Positions 1-12,244 of a stretch of DNA of 64,000 nt are shown in pieces. Made by a program: the position numbers and the translations under genes. Source of the stretch: Lucifuga dentata. Taxonomy: Eukaryota > Chordata > Actinopteri > Ophidiiformes > Bythitidae. Location of the stretch: contig VXCM01000265.1 of NCBI GenBank assembly GCA_014773175.1, positions 37,501 through 101,500 of the forward strand, given 5' to 3'. A model generated the notes under the pieces. That model ran no database searches. It saw only the letters and a program-made list of their open reading frames with translations, and was not told where the DNA came from. Each line of letters starts with the position of its first letter. The first letter of the stretch is position 1.

Positions 1-308
1 CACTACGTCCTTGGGTCCTGAGCAATAAACCTGCTGAATTTCAACTTCATAGAGTGCCAGGTTCTAGAGATGTTGGTGCCACAGACAGACAGACAGAAAT
101 ATCTGGCTTTATAGTTAAATATATTATGCTGTTTTAATTTTTTTTTCCCTAATTTTTATGGTGTAATATAGTAGGGAATATGTGTTGAACATAGTCAAAG
201 TTGCAAAACTTTAGGTTCACATCCACAGAAATCTATCCAATAAGACAGACCCATTGGTCCTGAACTGCCCTGAAAGCTTAATTTTTGATTGGTCCCTTAT
301 TTCTGTAA

Positions 309-540
309 TAAGTCAAGTCAAGTCAAATTCATTTGTATAGCCTAGCATCGCATATAATGTTTCAAAGGGCTTTACAGACCCACACATTAGCGGTTCCCGA
401 CCCAGCCCAAGCTCTCTAAGAAGATGAGNTCAAAGGGCTTTACAGACCCACACATTAGCGGTTCCCGACCCAGCCCAAGCTCTCTAAGAAGATGAGGAAA
501 CAGAAACCCCAAAAACCTTATAATATAAGGAAACAGGATT
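309..540. repeat. Nested fish interspersed repeat (AAGTCAAGTCAAATT type)
   Basis: This block interrupts the family 2 element: copy 2 near 12420 runs straight across the site without it. It opens with tandem AAGTC units followed by TTCATTTGTATAGC and AAAGGGCTTTACAGACCC, wording common in dispersed teleost repeats. Part of it is present twice around an N at 429, which is probably an assembly artefact, so the real insert may be about 165 bp. I cannot assign a class. Confidence 0.5.
362..496. other. Assembly join: 67-bp duplicate around a single N
   Basis: Positions 362-428 and 430-496 are identical over 67 bases and are separated only by the N at 429. This is the signature of two overlapping contig ends placed side by side without merging. 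The duplicate should not be read as a biological tandem repeat. Confidence 0.75.
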
Positions 541-867
541 ACATCAACATGTAACACATTTGAAATTAATCACCTACACATGCACAAAGTAAAATGCTAT
601 CTGTGTTTTTCAGGCCATGGGTGTTGTTAGCTCAGGCCTGATGCAAATGGCCAATCAGGACAGAGTGGGCTTTTTGAAACTGGGCCTTAAAGAGACAGTG
701 CTTAAAATGGCCTGTTTTCACTCAGTGCGCACAGTGTTGCTGCAGCAAGGAAGAGTACAAGAGGATGAATGTGTTTTTCTTTTGTACGTTAAAACATTGC
801 AAAGTTTTCAACATAGACTCAAACAAACGAAAACAAGAACACGGTAATCTGTACATGTCCCCTTTAA

Positions 868-2024
868 GTATCCTTTAGGTAAAAATTACCTTTAGGGGAA
901 AAACTACATACAGATCATATTCCTACAGAAAGCGAAGTTTGTAATCTTATATCCTTGCATCCTTAAAAACTCCTTAAAAACCTTCAGGATCAAGATTTAC
1001 ACTCATTTTAAAAGAAACCATGATTGAGCCAAGGAGCTCAGAAAAGCTGTCTATGTCTGTATATATATATATATATATATATATNTTTTTTTTTTTTTAA
1101 GGGTTTGAAGCATTTACCCTGTTTGATTTCTTTTACAAAGTCAGGAAGGTGGAGGTCAATCAAACACCATGAAATAATTTGACAAAAGATGCAAGCAAGG
1201 ATGTGTAACAGCTGCAGAGTGATGTCACACACATACTGTCCAGCTGTTTCCCAATAAAATACACTACACAGAGACAGGAAGACACGGTGAAAAACAGGCT
1301 GTACTTATATTGTTCTCAGCCTCCATGAGTTCTACTTCAGGATTTTATTGTCTTAATCACTTTCTTCATACTATTGTTCATAATAGTCAAGACACCAGGT
1401 TAACTACACCAGATATGGAAAATGTTGTTGAAGTTCTGGAAGCCATACACTCTGTAAACATACTGTATCTGTCCAATACACAACACACAAGTGATGCACA
1501 TCTGTTCTATGTCACGCACAACACATGAAAAACTCCACAGTGGAGGTTCTGCAGCATCTGGAATAATTACTTGCCTGCAAACCCAAAGCACTGACTGCAT
1601 ACATGTACAGGAAATTACATGCATTTTTGTTCTACTACAAAATTGATTTTTGCTTTCATCACTAACTCTAATTTACTTCATTTTTTTTAGATACTTCATT
1701 TTTTTCCCCACTTCCATGAACTATGAATCTTGTTATACAGTAATAAGAAAAGCATAAGTTATATAGTTTTTGCATTAACAAAAGAAAAAAGAATAACTTG
1801 TGCTCTTTTGTTGGATCATTATGTGATATGCGACACATAATTATCCAAATGATTAGAAGAAAAGCAGCAATTCTGGGAATTTGGAAAGAGTGGACTTGAT
1901 AAATTGCTTATTATCAACTAAAAAAAAATGCAGCATAAAACACATTTATATAAGCAAACTGACTTTGGCGATGTGTACATTTATTTACATGATGGAATAG
2001 TGACAAAAATAGGAGGGAATGTCT
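868..2024. other. Non-coding stretch with (AT)n and poly-T at 1061-1098
   Basis: No gene is seen. An (AT)12 run at 1061-1084 meets an N at 1085 and a T-tract to about 1098. The short frames here (for example 1310-1528 and 1400-1624 on opposite strands) overlap each other and show no recognisable domain. Confidence 0.6.
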
Positions 2025-2335
2025 CTGTTTACATGTGCAGGCTAAACTCTAATTATTTGTCTGTATTCCAATTAAGGCAATCATGCAGATAAAACATATA
2101 CATGGACAGAATTAAGAGGATTCCACTTTTTGCTGAATGCACAAGACATGTTGCGTAATTGGGCTATGAGGAGAGTCTACCAGGTGATGAAATCCATGCT
2201 GATGTGGCTTATGCTGATTATAACGTTTACATGGCTGAATAATTACCCCAACTTCTTTTAATCTAAATGTGGTGTTTACATGGCATTTCCAAGTATAATC
2301 AAAGTTTTAATGTGCATGTACATGTACCGACTGTA
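2025..2335. repeat. MITE-like interspersed repeat, family 3, copy 1
   Basis: The core at about 2096-2247 aligns with 59333-59480. Shared blocks include ACATGGACAGAATT, TTGCGTAAT, CCAGGTGATGAAATCCATGC and a GATTATAACGTTTACAT-like block, with scattered mismatches. TTTACATG motifs occur near both edges (2029 and 2271). The exact ends and superfamily cannot be fixed from two copies. Confidence 0.5.
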
Positions 2336-3498
2336 GGTGAGACAAACTTCTGACACCATGAGGATCATCTCATTATCATTTTTATGACTGCGTATTTTTC
2401 CATCAAAGAAGAGACTAAAGGTTTAATGTGACAGTTTGTAACTGAATCCATGCTGACTCTGTTGTGTCCATCATTTAACCTCTCTTGGGTCCCAGACAAA
2501 ACTCCTGTGTGTAACTTTGAGAGTTAAAGTGACATTTGTCCTCTCCCAATAAAAAAATATTTAGTCCATTAAACATAAATAGCTGTCATTATGATGCATG
2601 CCCTGGGCTCAGGCCTTCCCCGTTCCCCTCCTGGCTGTTTACTGCGGCCAAACAACTGCAGCGCCTGCATGTTCTCAACTTCAGCGTATTGATTAAACTT
2701 TTAAATGGCTGCCATATAACCCTGGGACATCAGGAAGATTAATTTGCGTCAGTGTTCATCTGTAATTCATTAGCCATTTATACTCTCCACATCCACACAG
2801 GCTATCAGGGAAATGCGCCCCATTTTTCACGCAGGCAGAGGCTGGGGAGGAGACAGGGAGAAGGAGGGATGGAAGGAGGGCAGGAGAGACAGGAAGGAGG
2901 GGGATTATACTGCCTGCAACAGAGGTACTCTAACCAGCTAAGAGCGCTTTGCCAGACCATGTGGTAATTATCCAGGAACTTTGATTACATACAAAAAACA
3001 ATTATAAAAATACACACTAAGGGGGATTTCAGATCTTTAGTTCAATTACTTGGTTCGCAATTAGGGAGTAAATTCTTAAAATGTAGCATTTTTCCCATGG
3101 TTTCGTTCTGTTTTACATGACAATATTTCTAAGTGGACCAATTTGCAAACAAATGCCACGTGTGAGCAAACTGTTCCCTCATTAGTCTGAATTCTTGCGT
3201 GGCATTTATCTTATCAGGAGCTCGAAATGGACAGGTAATGATATGTGGATTGACCATATTTTGCGATGTTAATAATTATCTTTTTTCTACCCCAATGTAC
3301 CCAAAAATTGTTTGAATGGGAGTCAAGGAGAAGGTCTGGAGAACAACTTCTTGATGTATTTGCTTTTCAAAGACATGCTGTCAGACATCTCCATAGAAGG
3401 ATGATGATCGCCTATGGTGATGTGCTTAGCCAATGTTTTCCGTTCTGAAGATCCATCTGGTAATAAATAAATTGGCGATATGGATATTTATTAAATAA
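2336..3498. other. Non-coding stretch with a purine-rich patch
   Basis: No gene is seen. Positions 2838-2906 form a G/A-rich tract (GGGAGAAGGAGGG-like). The remainder is AT-rich unique sequence, and the small frames in it are unremarkable. Confidence 0.55.
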
Positions 3499-3690
3499 TT
3501 ACCTCCACCAAGGATGTTAGTGATCAGTGTTTGTTTTTCTGTTGGTAGGATATCTCAAAACGTTACGGATTTGGATGAACTTTGGGATAGATAGATACTG
3601 TTGAGAGAAAAAAATTGATTAAATTTTGGAGGTGATTGGATCATATACTGTAGGTGATCTCAGTCCAATTGTTTTCATGTGGCACTGAGT
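3499..3690 (+). repeat. Fish dispersed repeat (ACCTCCACCAAGGA type), copy 1
   Basis: It begins TTACCTCCACCAAGGATGTT and continues with GTTTGTTTTTCTGTTGG, ACGGATTTGGATGAACTTT and GATTAAATTTTGGAGGTGAT. This is the word order of a very common teleost repeat. A second copy lies in reverse orientation at about 35440-35631. Neither copy has a coding frame and the class is not assigned. Confidence 0.55.
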
Positions 3691-3866
3691 TTGATTGCTG
3701 TGTTCACATATGCCCAAACACACTGAACTTAAGGGGATCACGCTCCAGGGTCTGAAACAAACACTCAATACAAATTAGGTGTGGAACTGCCCGAAAAATA
3801 CATGCTGGCATTTAACTGAAGTGTGTTCCTTTATCTTGTCCTGGATTATTGGTAAAACACCAAGTT

Positions 3867-5028
3867 TCCACCTATCAGCCACAACATTAAAACCACTGCC
3901 AGGTGAAGTGAATAACATGGATCATCTGGTTACACTGGCACCTGTCAAAGGGTGGATATATTAGGCAGCAAGTCAACAGTCAGTTCTCTAAATTGATGTG
4001 TTGGAAGCAGGAAAAATGGGCAGCGTAAGGATCTGAGAGACTTTGACAAGGGCCAACTTGTGATGGCTAGACGACTGGATAAGAGCGTCTCCAAAACGGC
4101 AGATCTTGTGGGGTGTTCCTGGTATGCAGTGGTCAGTATCTAACAAAAGTGGTCCAAGGAAGGACAACTGGTGAACCAGCAACAGGGTCATGGGCATCCA
4201 AGGCTCACTGATACGCATGGGGAGCAAAGGCTAGCCTGTCTGGTCCGATCCTATAGAAGAGTTCCTATAGCACAAACAGCTGAAAAAATGAATACTGCTA
4301 TGACAGACAGGTGTCAGAACACACACAGCATGGCAGTTTGCTGCGTATGGGGCTGCGTAGCCGCAGACTGCTCAGAGCACCATGCCAACTCCTGTCCACC
4401 ACCCAAAGTGCCTACAATGGGCATGTGAGCATCAGAACTGGATCACTGAACAATGGAAGAAGGCCTGGTCTGATGAATGACGTTGTCTTTGACATCACTG
4501 GATAGCCAGGTGTGTGTGCGTGGTTCACCTGGGGAAGAGATGGCACCAGGATGCATTATGGGAAGAAGGTGAGCCGACGGAGGCAGTGTGATGATCTGGG
4601 CAATGTTCTGCTGGGAAACCTTGGGTCCTGCATTCATGTGGATGTTACTTTGACATGTAGCACCTACCTAAACATTGCTGCAGACCAAGTACAGCCCTTC
4701 ATGGCACCGTATTCCCTGATGGCAGCAGCCTCTTTCAGCAGGATAATGCACCCTGCTACACTGCAAAAATAGTTCAGGAATGGTTTGAGGAACATGACAA
4801 AGAGTTCAAGGTGATGACTTGGCCTCCAAATTCCCCAGACTTCAATCCAATTGAGCGTCTGTGGGATGTGCTGGAAAAACATGTCTGATCCGTGGAGGCC
4901 TCACCTTGCAACTTACGGGACTTAAAGGCTCTGCTGCTAACATCTTGGTGCCAGAGCTGTTTTGGCAGCATGAGAGGGACCTACACAATATTAGGCCAGT
5001 GGTTTTAATGTTGTGGCTGTTCAGTGTA
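3867..5028 (+). mobile_element. Tc1-like DNA transposon, decayed
   Basis: Inverted termini are present. CAGCCACAACATTAAAACCACTG at 3877-3899 has its exact reverse complement at 4997-5020, and the weaker outer bases extend the ends to about 3867 and 5028 (right end TCAGTGTA). The length of about 1.16 kb is somewhat below that of full fish Tc1 elements with this terminus, as I know the family. A Tc1/mariner transposase relic lies between the termini. Tc1 elements insert at TA. A TA is seen at the right edge but has been lost at the left, so the element is old and immobile. Confidence 0.9.
4016..4888 (+). pseudogene. Tc1/mariner transposase relic (DD34E type)
   Basis: The intact protein would bind the transposon termini and cut and rejoin DNA with a DD34E catalytic triad. 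The ATG at 4016 fits the usual start position, but the frame breaks within a few codons, apparently by a single-base loss. The N-terminal DNA-binding part is then readable in frame 1 around 4020-4310. After a further shift the catalytic part is in frame 2. It shows a WSDE motif near 4466 that holds the first Asp and is followed at once by a stop, FQQDNAPCYTA at 4733-4765 with the second Asp, and WPPNSPDFNPIERLWDV at 4820-4870 with the Glu. A TGA at 4886 ends this frame, and homologous-looking sequence runs on to about 4960. Multiple stops and frameshifts make it non-functional. It sits alone between the element's inverted repeats. Confidence 0.88.
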
Positions 5029-6419
5029 AGTTGCTGAATTGATTATAATTTGCATTTACAAACCAGACTAATGACTTGCAAGTCATTAGTGTCTATCTTG
5101 TCTAGAAAGAGACTATAATCATTACCTTCAATGGATGAATATCGTATGTCAGACTTCCCAGACACTTCTCATTTGCTGTACAGTTTCAGTCATGTCCATT
5201 ATGTCTTCTTTCTGCGCATTCTGACACATTCCTGAGCTTTAATTCATCGTGAAATACAATATGTTTGCCTTTACTGTAACAGAGCGAACTTTCACTGGGG
5301 GTTTATTTTTGAAGCAGCTGTGGGTGGTTTTCATATATTTGAGTGGAAGAGTCCAGACCAAAAGAGAAAGAGCTTAGATTTAAGAACTGTGGGCATGACT
5401 CAGATAAAAAAAATAAAAAACAAACCCACATAGAGAGCCAAAAAAGTGTATAAAAAAGAGAGAGCGACTGTGTGAGAGATGGAGAGTTGAAAGATTTGCT
5501 GTTGCCCCAGGCTGATAGGCTGTCAGGTGAAGGTTGCTGGGTCATGACTCAAACAGGCCTGATCAATAAAAAGGTTGATTTTGCCAAATGATTCTCAAAG
5601 TGCAACTAACAAAAACTCTTTGTCTGTGTGCAGCAGCAGCAGCAGAAATTTAACACAGGATTTTATAAATTTTTAATGCATTTAGACATTTATATGCATC
5701 TAGTATATTTTGGGCACACAGTATATAGAAAATGACACTCCATCACTGTCAGTCTACTAAATGGTTATAACCAAACACTTTAAATTGAGTTTGCATTATT
5801 CATTGATGGGTGAATTACAGTTATAACCAGATAAATGCCTATCAGTCTTTGTACTTCCAATTTATGAGGATGAGAAGGAAATTGAATTCTGGGGCACATA
5901 AATTTTGACTGAAGGAAGAGATTACCGTTGTGGGGGGTCTAATGAAAAAATGCTGAAATTAATTTTAGTGACATTTATTCCACATAGAGCCAGGAGAAAA
6001 TACTGGTTACAGTAGCTCTGGAATGTGGAGATAAGAGGAGGGTGGCGTAAGGCGGGGTAGTGAGCCAGTTTGCAAAGTCCTAAGTCCCCTTGGTGGACTC
6101 TCAAGACGCCCACTATCATCTGGCCAACACGCTACACAGCTGACAACATGCATCTTGTATAGGAAAAAAGTGAAAAGTCCGCTGTAAGCACAATAATGAC
6201 AAGTGGGTTATTGAAAAGGTTTGTGTATCCTTAAGGGCACATGAAACCACTAACGACAGCGGTAATCATAAGCATTCATTTTCTCCGTCAACATGTGGAT
6301 CACAAATCACCACGCACGTACACCGCACAGCATGACACTGATTGATTGTGTTCCTCATTACACCAGGATTTTTAATTAAAAGAAACGCACAGATAAGTGA
6401 CTCAAACCTCTGACCAAAA
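5029..6419. other. Non-coding stretch
   Basis: No gene is seen. There is a short (CAG)n-like run at about 5632-5647. The small frames (for example 5303-5545 and 5922-6119, minus strand) have no recognisable domains. Confidence 0.55.
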
Positions 6420-6740
6420 GGGAAGGAAAAAGTGAAAACCGTAATTAGAGATTTGGCTGCGTTCGGTAATGGCGCTGTTAATAAGAGCGGATGGCGAGTC
6501 GCTCAATGAAAGTTTAATCACTGGGACAGGATTCAATAACAAAAGAGCGTAATATTAATCACCAGAGAGTGATAACTTCACTGCTCATCTCTTTGACATT
6601 GGAGGAAGGGATGAATTAATGATGCTCTCCATCCGAACACATTAAATAATAATTATCAGGCAAAACAGCATGAAAGGGACTGCATAATGAACCCCATTGT
6701 CAGGTCAATTACAACCACATAAAACTGTTCAAAGGGAAGT
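6420..6740. other. Candidate conserved non-coding element, ATTA-rich
   Basis: This is non-repetitive sequence with many homeodomain-type cores: GTAATTAG near 6442, GTTAATAAG near 6477, TTTAATCAC near 6512, ATTAATCACC near 6553, GAATTAATGATG near 6612 and ATAATAATTATCAGG near 6645. No frame or repeat explains it. The composition resembles deep-conserved enhancers, but conservation itself cannot be seen from one sequence. Confidence 0.25.
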
Positions 6741-6831
6741 CGCTTGTTACTAGATAGCCAGACTAGAAAGGACAACGGTGGCTTTATCAGTGGAAAGTGT
6801 GAATGAGCTGTTCCTCATTTTATCAGGTTAA

Positions 6832-7343
6832 AGGACCATACCAGTAATTTTGCATGTTGAAACCCATTAAATATACCCACATGCAAGTTTCAAAACATAC
6901 AACTGGATATTAGTTTTCCTATTTTTTTTTTAAATTGGTGCTTAAAATTCAATGTTTAAGGCTGCAAACGTACTTTCGAATGTAGAAGGCATGGTTATTT
7001 TTAATTTCTCAGTGAAAGCTTTCTTCTCCTGGGACTATATTCCCTGGCAGAGACATACATTTTCTTTCATGCAGGTCCTGGACCGGTTAAATAAAATTAT
7101 TTCACCAAAAACTAGCGTTGTGTCTGCTGTGATGGATTACTTATCTCAAGCACATTTCAAGTCTCTACAAGCTAATTTTAAATGAATACTGGAATGAAAC
7201 CAATGGCAGTTTGTGAAGTTGGAAAAACAATTTTAATATTTACCAATCTGGTAGTATGTTTCAGGAAATGGTTGCCAGTAGAGTTATGTATATGCGAGCT
7301 GTATATATTGGACTCAAACCTGCAAAATCACCGGTATGGTCCT
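6832..7343 (+). repeat. TTAA-flanked non-autonomous element, family 1, copy A
   Basis: The element is bounded by TTAA at 6828-6831 and 7344-7347. The left end AGGACCATACCAGTAATTTT matches the reverse complement of the right end, AAAATCACCGGTATGGTCCT, with few mismatches. The interior block CTCCTGGGACTATATTCC is shared with copy B. GATGGATTACTTATCTCAAGC-like text is shared with B and, inverted, with E. The length is 512 bp with no transposase. TTAA duplication plus an AGG terminus suggests the Kolobok group, and piggyBac is the alternative. The 77-codon frame at 6952-7185 is internal to the repeat. Confidence 0.82.
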
Positions 7344-7702
7344 TTAAAATTCAAGAATTGAAGCACCGAAATTCTCCAAACATGCCTAAATACTTTCAGC
7401 AAGGCATTCAGCAGGGAACAAATTGAAAATTGGTTAGCAAAAGATAAATGACACAACAATGACAGTGTTTTGCTGCCTCTAAAGCAATGCCAGTCGCTAA
7501 GAGCCATGTTAACTAAACTCAGCTACACAGAGTGACGGACTTAACGCATCAGTGGACAAAATGCCACATCACTACCCGTCAGTGGCAATCTCCATCAAAG
7601 CAAAGATGGCTAGCAAATTTGGTCACAACGGGAACTGCTACTGGAGTTTTACACATGTATATAAACATGTTTATAGCAAACATATTTGCTATATGTAGTA
7701 AA

Positions 7703-8710
7703 TAGGGGCGATACAGCCTTAACATAATGTCATGATATCGACATTCACGGTAATAAGAAAAATATAACACTGAACAATGTTTTATTAGTGATTGCAAATT
7801 GGAAAAATGTGAGTAAAAATGGGAGGTTTTCATTTCAATGAAAGTGGAAACAATAAGTAAATAGTGTAATATTTTAGTTTGTAAACATTACTCAGCTAAC
7901 CCAACTTTCAGTAGCATAAAACACAAATAGTACCACCAGCTACAGTGACCTCAAATTTTAAATAAACAACAATGCATAATGTAAACACTGAGAAAAAAAA
8001 TACTATTAAAACTTAAAAATAAAATTACCTTGAATTTTTAGGTCAAATGTAGTGCAGGTCAGGCTTGACCACAAGTCCATGGTTGAGGCAAAGAACTCAC
8101 CTGAAGTGAGCATAGCGGCTAAGCTAATGCAGGCAGAGCCATTTTTGAAAAATATTGCCATATTGGGATGTTGTTTCGTGGGTCAAACTTTTGCTAAAGT
8201 TACTTAAACCTTTTTGTTTTTTTTAACTTTTGAACTGGCGTTTATATCTTTAGCAAGATAAAAAAAAAGTCACTGTTTTTCTAATTTTGCTGACAGGAAG
8301 TACAAGTAGCTAATGCTCTAGCTATGCTTGACTGAGTCAGCTTATTTTGCATTGCAAATCAGTTGCTTGTTTCTCCTCCTCACGCAATTTGTCACTTTCT
8401 TGCACTCGGGCGTTTCTGCTTGAGGTGGAGAAACAACTTTACTGGTCTCCACCATTGGCTGTTAGCTAGTTAGCCTTCTAGTCAAACCATTTCCAAACAA
8501 CAGAGGTAGCTAGCTCCTTTTTAGGAATTAATTAGTCCGGCGCTGACCTGCTACTTTGATGCAACCTTGATTCATTTCTTCTTCTTGTGCATGTTATGAC
8601 AATCCATCAACATGTCATCGTACCACAATATCGTCAATATCGTGATATGACAAATTTTTATCCTGTAAAAATTACACTGGTGCTATCATGAACAATATGG
8701 CACAGACCTA
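7703..8710. repeat. GATATCG-type hAT-like repeat, old
   Basis: The left end TAGGGGCGATACAGCC is followed by CATGATATCGACATTCACGG. The right part has ACAATATCGTCAATATCGTGATATGAC and GGCACAGACCTA, roughly the inverted counterpart. This resembles the widespread fish repeats whose ends contain strings of ATATCG. About 1 kb lies between the ends, including an internal area rich in TAGCTA/GTTAGC. I see no clear target duplication. A related end fragment lies at about 45930-46042. Confidence 0.4.
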
Positions 8711-10362
8711 TAGCATATATGCATTATTTTAATGCTGTACCATTTTCTTCTCTAATTACATAAGTCAGCTTGATATCTAACTACTTCTCTTTATAAATAC
8801 ACATCAATACGACACTCTCTTAAACAGCCTGGCAGCCTCCAGCGTGACACATATCAATACTAATCTGTCATCTGGTTCCACAGCCAGCCCCCACAGACCC
8901 TGCCTGGCTGCACCTGTCTGACCACGAGAGCCCAGGGTTGACGGTAGTCCTTCACACTTCCTTCCCCTGCAGACATCAAACACTTATTACTCCACATCCC
9001 GGCTCTGCTAACTGACTGTCCTGTCTGGGCCACACTGGGACCCCATTATTAGAGTCATTTCAGTGCCCATCCTGATGCCTGTTAGGCAGTTCTCTACCTG
9101 GGGCTCCTGCTCCCTGCCTGCCCGACTGAGTGCCTGGCCAGCCGAACAGTGATTGGACATGACATGGTGACAGAAAACAGGAGAGAAAGGCAATAGAAAT
9201 AAAAGAATAGAGATAGTAGAGAGAGAGAGAGTGACAGAGCTGGAGAGAGAGAGGAAGGTGGGTATGTTAGCCAGGGCCCTTGTGGCGTAGGGTGTGCCTA
9301 TCAACACGGATGAGCGTTAGCCAAGAGCTGCATGTCACAATGATGGAGGGACTGGATCACTCACATCACAGCATCATCTGACTGGAAGATATCAATCTTC
9401 AGGCCTAATCCAAAAGGACGTGGTAAAATATCCTTTAACAGTGCCACTGTGTCCCCTGCCTCTGTCTCCCTCACAGCTGAAAGTGTGTGTAACCTTCATT
9501 GTTGACCACACATTTTCACATCTCATTTCCTGTCTCTCACATTGACAGTCAAGTTATGATTCACTAAAAACTGCCCGTATTCTGTATTTTTTGTTTTATT
9601 TTAAGGCAAAATTTAGGCAGCAATCTGTGATCGAAACGGAAACAAAAAGGTCGCTACACCACCAAATCAATCAATTCACAGGTCATATAATGTATGACTA
9701 ACGCAGAAAAAAATCAAAGTAATTAAGGTCTGATTACTCAGTAATTTCATAAATTCAACAGAAAACATTCTGATGTCACATTAGGTTCAGTTGGCAAATA
9801 CACAAATCGCTGGTTTTTCATCAAAGCAGAATTTACACTTAAAAATAAGCATTGCTATTTTTTTTTATTCTAAATTATGTACAAAAGAAAGTGTTGATGG
9901 ACTTATATGAGCATACAAATGAATATAAAATTAAAGGTGACATTACATGCAGCAGCATCATTTGACGGCAGAATTTAAACAGATGAACCCACAGTAACCA
10001 ATCAGGTGTGAGACAGAGGTGATGATAGGTTTGTGTAGTGTGGAATATTTCATACCCTCCTGTCCTCACTGTGCCCCGTTCAGACGGATGTCCTCACTGT
10101 AACTCTACTTCTCTTAATTAATATGACATATACCCTGTTCATATGCAGGGAGCGAGGGAGGGGACAGGGCGATGAAGGTATGAGGGAATGATTAACTGTG
10201 GATCTGTCCCTCCCTGTGAGGAATGATCTCGCCTCTTCTGCTCTCCCCGTTCCCTCCTCCTCCTCCTCTCTTCATTTCCGTCTATCTCACTCTCCCTTGT
10301 CTACGTCTCTCTCTCTCTCTGCATTTCTTTCTGTGCCCTCCCCTCTCTTAAACTGCTTTTCC

Positions 10363-10403
<41 letters not shown>

Positions 10404-12244
10404 TCCCACCTACCCTTCTTCTCCCCTCTCCTTTCCCCTGACACTCTCGGACTGTCCTCAGCCCCTTGCACATCTCCTGACAGGTAGAATAATAACGCTC
10501 GTACATCACTGCACCGAAAAGTCCAATAACCTAAATCTTCACTTGCCACACACCCCAGGACTCAATTACTTTATTGACATGTAATCTTCATAAGGGGAGA
10601 AATATTGAGCATGTAAGGTCAGCCGGTTATGAAGACATATTATCATATTATCTGCATGAGGGTTGTAGGGGCTAGGACCTGACAAAGCTAATTATAATGG
10701 TACATGTTTCAGAGCTCAGAGCGTATTATCTGCTTGGCTGCTTGGTTGAGTCACAGCTGAGGTATAGAGGGGAAGGGGATGAGATTTCAAACCTAATAGG
10801 GGCTGGATGTCATCTCAGGGCATGGGAATTAATGAAGCCAAATATTATCGACTGCACATCGCAGCACTAATATGCTTGATTTGTTCATTGTATTTCTCAG
10901 GATTACCACGGCAACATAGTATCATAACACAACCTGACTAAGAAGGCAATTTCTAAATCTGGACAATGACAAAAAACTACTGCATGAGCAGATCCTCAGC
11001 CAGAATGTCAGAAAGGGTTAGAAATGGCTAGAAGGCTAGAAATGCTTAAAGGGTTCTACGCCCGTGGCTGCATCATCACTTCTCTCCCAAGGTTATCTTT
11101 ATATCATCCTTTCTGTTCCACCATTAGTCTCTACTGCTCAGGAAAACAACAGCACGGGCAATGGTAAAAGTGGCTGTTCTCTGCTTTACCATGACTGTAC
11201 AGTATATTCCAAAGGAAAAAAAAGAATATAACGAGGCTTGTTAGTTTATCCAGAAATACAATAGCTCAAAGGCACCAAACAAGGAGTGAGTTGGCCTAGA
11301 GATGCTGCATCTCAGGGTCACAGTGTGCAAACAAAGAATCCCACTGCTAGACTTGTGAACACGTTCATTTCACCTTATCCACCACCTTATCCCCTATCAT
11401 TACTAGCCAACTGTGTGAATCCTTAACTCAGATGTAGAGAAACAGAAAATGGCTACAATGGTGCAGAGTGGTTGGCCAAAGCTGCTGAGGATTATATGTT
11501 AACACTAGCTAAAGATGTCAAATGGAGAGCCATGTTTTAGTTCTCTTATGGTACCGTAGCTCTCCAGACAATTAAAAGACTGGAAATGCTTTATTTCTCT
11601 GTTCTGTGTACCATGTTAGCCCTATTATATCTATGTTTGCAGTTAGAATTAAATTATGAGGCTTGATATGATCCTCCATTTTTAAATGAAGCACATGTTT
11701 GAGATACAACCATACACAAATTATAAATACAACATGATGCATATTCCAAGATCATTTTCTTGAGCTAGTATGATATGGTTAGGGCAAGTGGGTAAGAGGG
11801 TTTAGTTTTAATGCATATTTGTCCTTAGGGGAGCAGAGAAAATAGTCTTTTAAATCACAACAATCTGGGATGAATTTATGTGTTTGACCAGAATGACTCA
11901 GTCAATCAAATCAAGTTGCACTGCAGCGACTTAGCATTGCCAGAATCTATCTACTGATCTAATTATGATGGTGAGATAACTTGTCTACTTATAGAAAACT
12001 GCTCCATTTGATTTATCAGCAAATTATTGTGACAGATTACAATGTTGTTTTGTATTTTGTAGTATTTTAGATTAGCTGTTTTCATCTTGTTAAGCTTGAA
12101 TGTTGATGCCGGTACAAATGTAGAAGACCTGATATATCATGTAACTGAGGGAGGAGGAAACATGTAAAACAAATGTCAATTCAATAAAATAGGAATATCC
12201 ATTTGACCTCAGTGTCCTCAGTGTTTTTTTTTGTTTTTTTTTTG
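8711..12244. other. Non-coding stretch with CT-rich tract
   Basis: No gene is seen. A GA-rich patch lies at about 9217-9256 and a long pyrimidine-rich block at 10241-10440. The frames at 10198-10584 (+) and 10301-10549 (-) are translations of the CT tract (Ser/Leu runs) and are not genes. The rest is unique AT-rich DNA. Confidence 0.6.
10366..10401. repeat. (CT)n microsatellite
   Basis: About 17 CT units run inside a longer pyrimidine-rich block (10241-10440). Confidence 0.9.

Larger units (their letters stand above)
115..867. repeat. TTAA-flanked non-autonomous DNA element, family 2, copy 1
   Basis: The right end reads ACATGTCCCCTTTAA and the left end TTAAATATATTATG. These fit a degraded inverted repeat of the form TTAA-AGGGGACATATTATG. 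The interior aligns with a second copy at about 12287-12685: both contain 'GACCCATTGGTCCTGA'-like, 'CTGAAAGCTTAATTTT', 'AGCTCAGGCCTGA', 'GGCCAATCAG', 'GAGACAGT' and 'CCTGTTTTCACTCAG' blocks in the same order. TTAA duplications with purine-rich AGG-type termini are known for Kolobok-type elements, while piggyBac elements also use TTAA. I see no transposase here. The 76-codon frame at 617-847 lies wholly inside the repeat and is not a gene. The left boundary is less certain than the right. Confidence 0.62.

Noticed and set aside
362..496. Apparent 67-bp tandem repeat
   Set aside because: Identical copies flank an N. Treated as an assembly artefact rather than a satellite.
5632..5647. Short CAG run considered as a coding polyglutamine tract
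   Set aside because: Only about five units, with no supporting open frame around it.
6952..7185. 77-codon plus-strand frame
   Set aside because: Falls wholly inside a TTAA-flanked repeat, and the other copies of the repeat do not keep the frame.
10198..10584. 128-codon plus-strand frame
   Set aside because: Translation of a CT-rich tract (Ser/Leu/Pro runs), with a competing Arg/Glu frame on the other strand.
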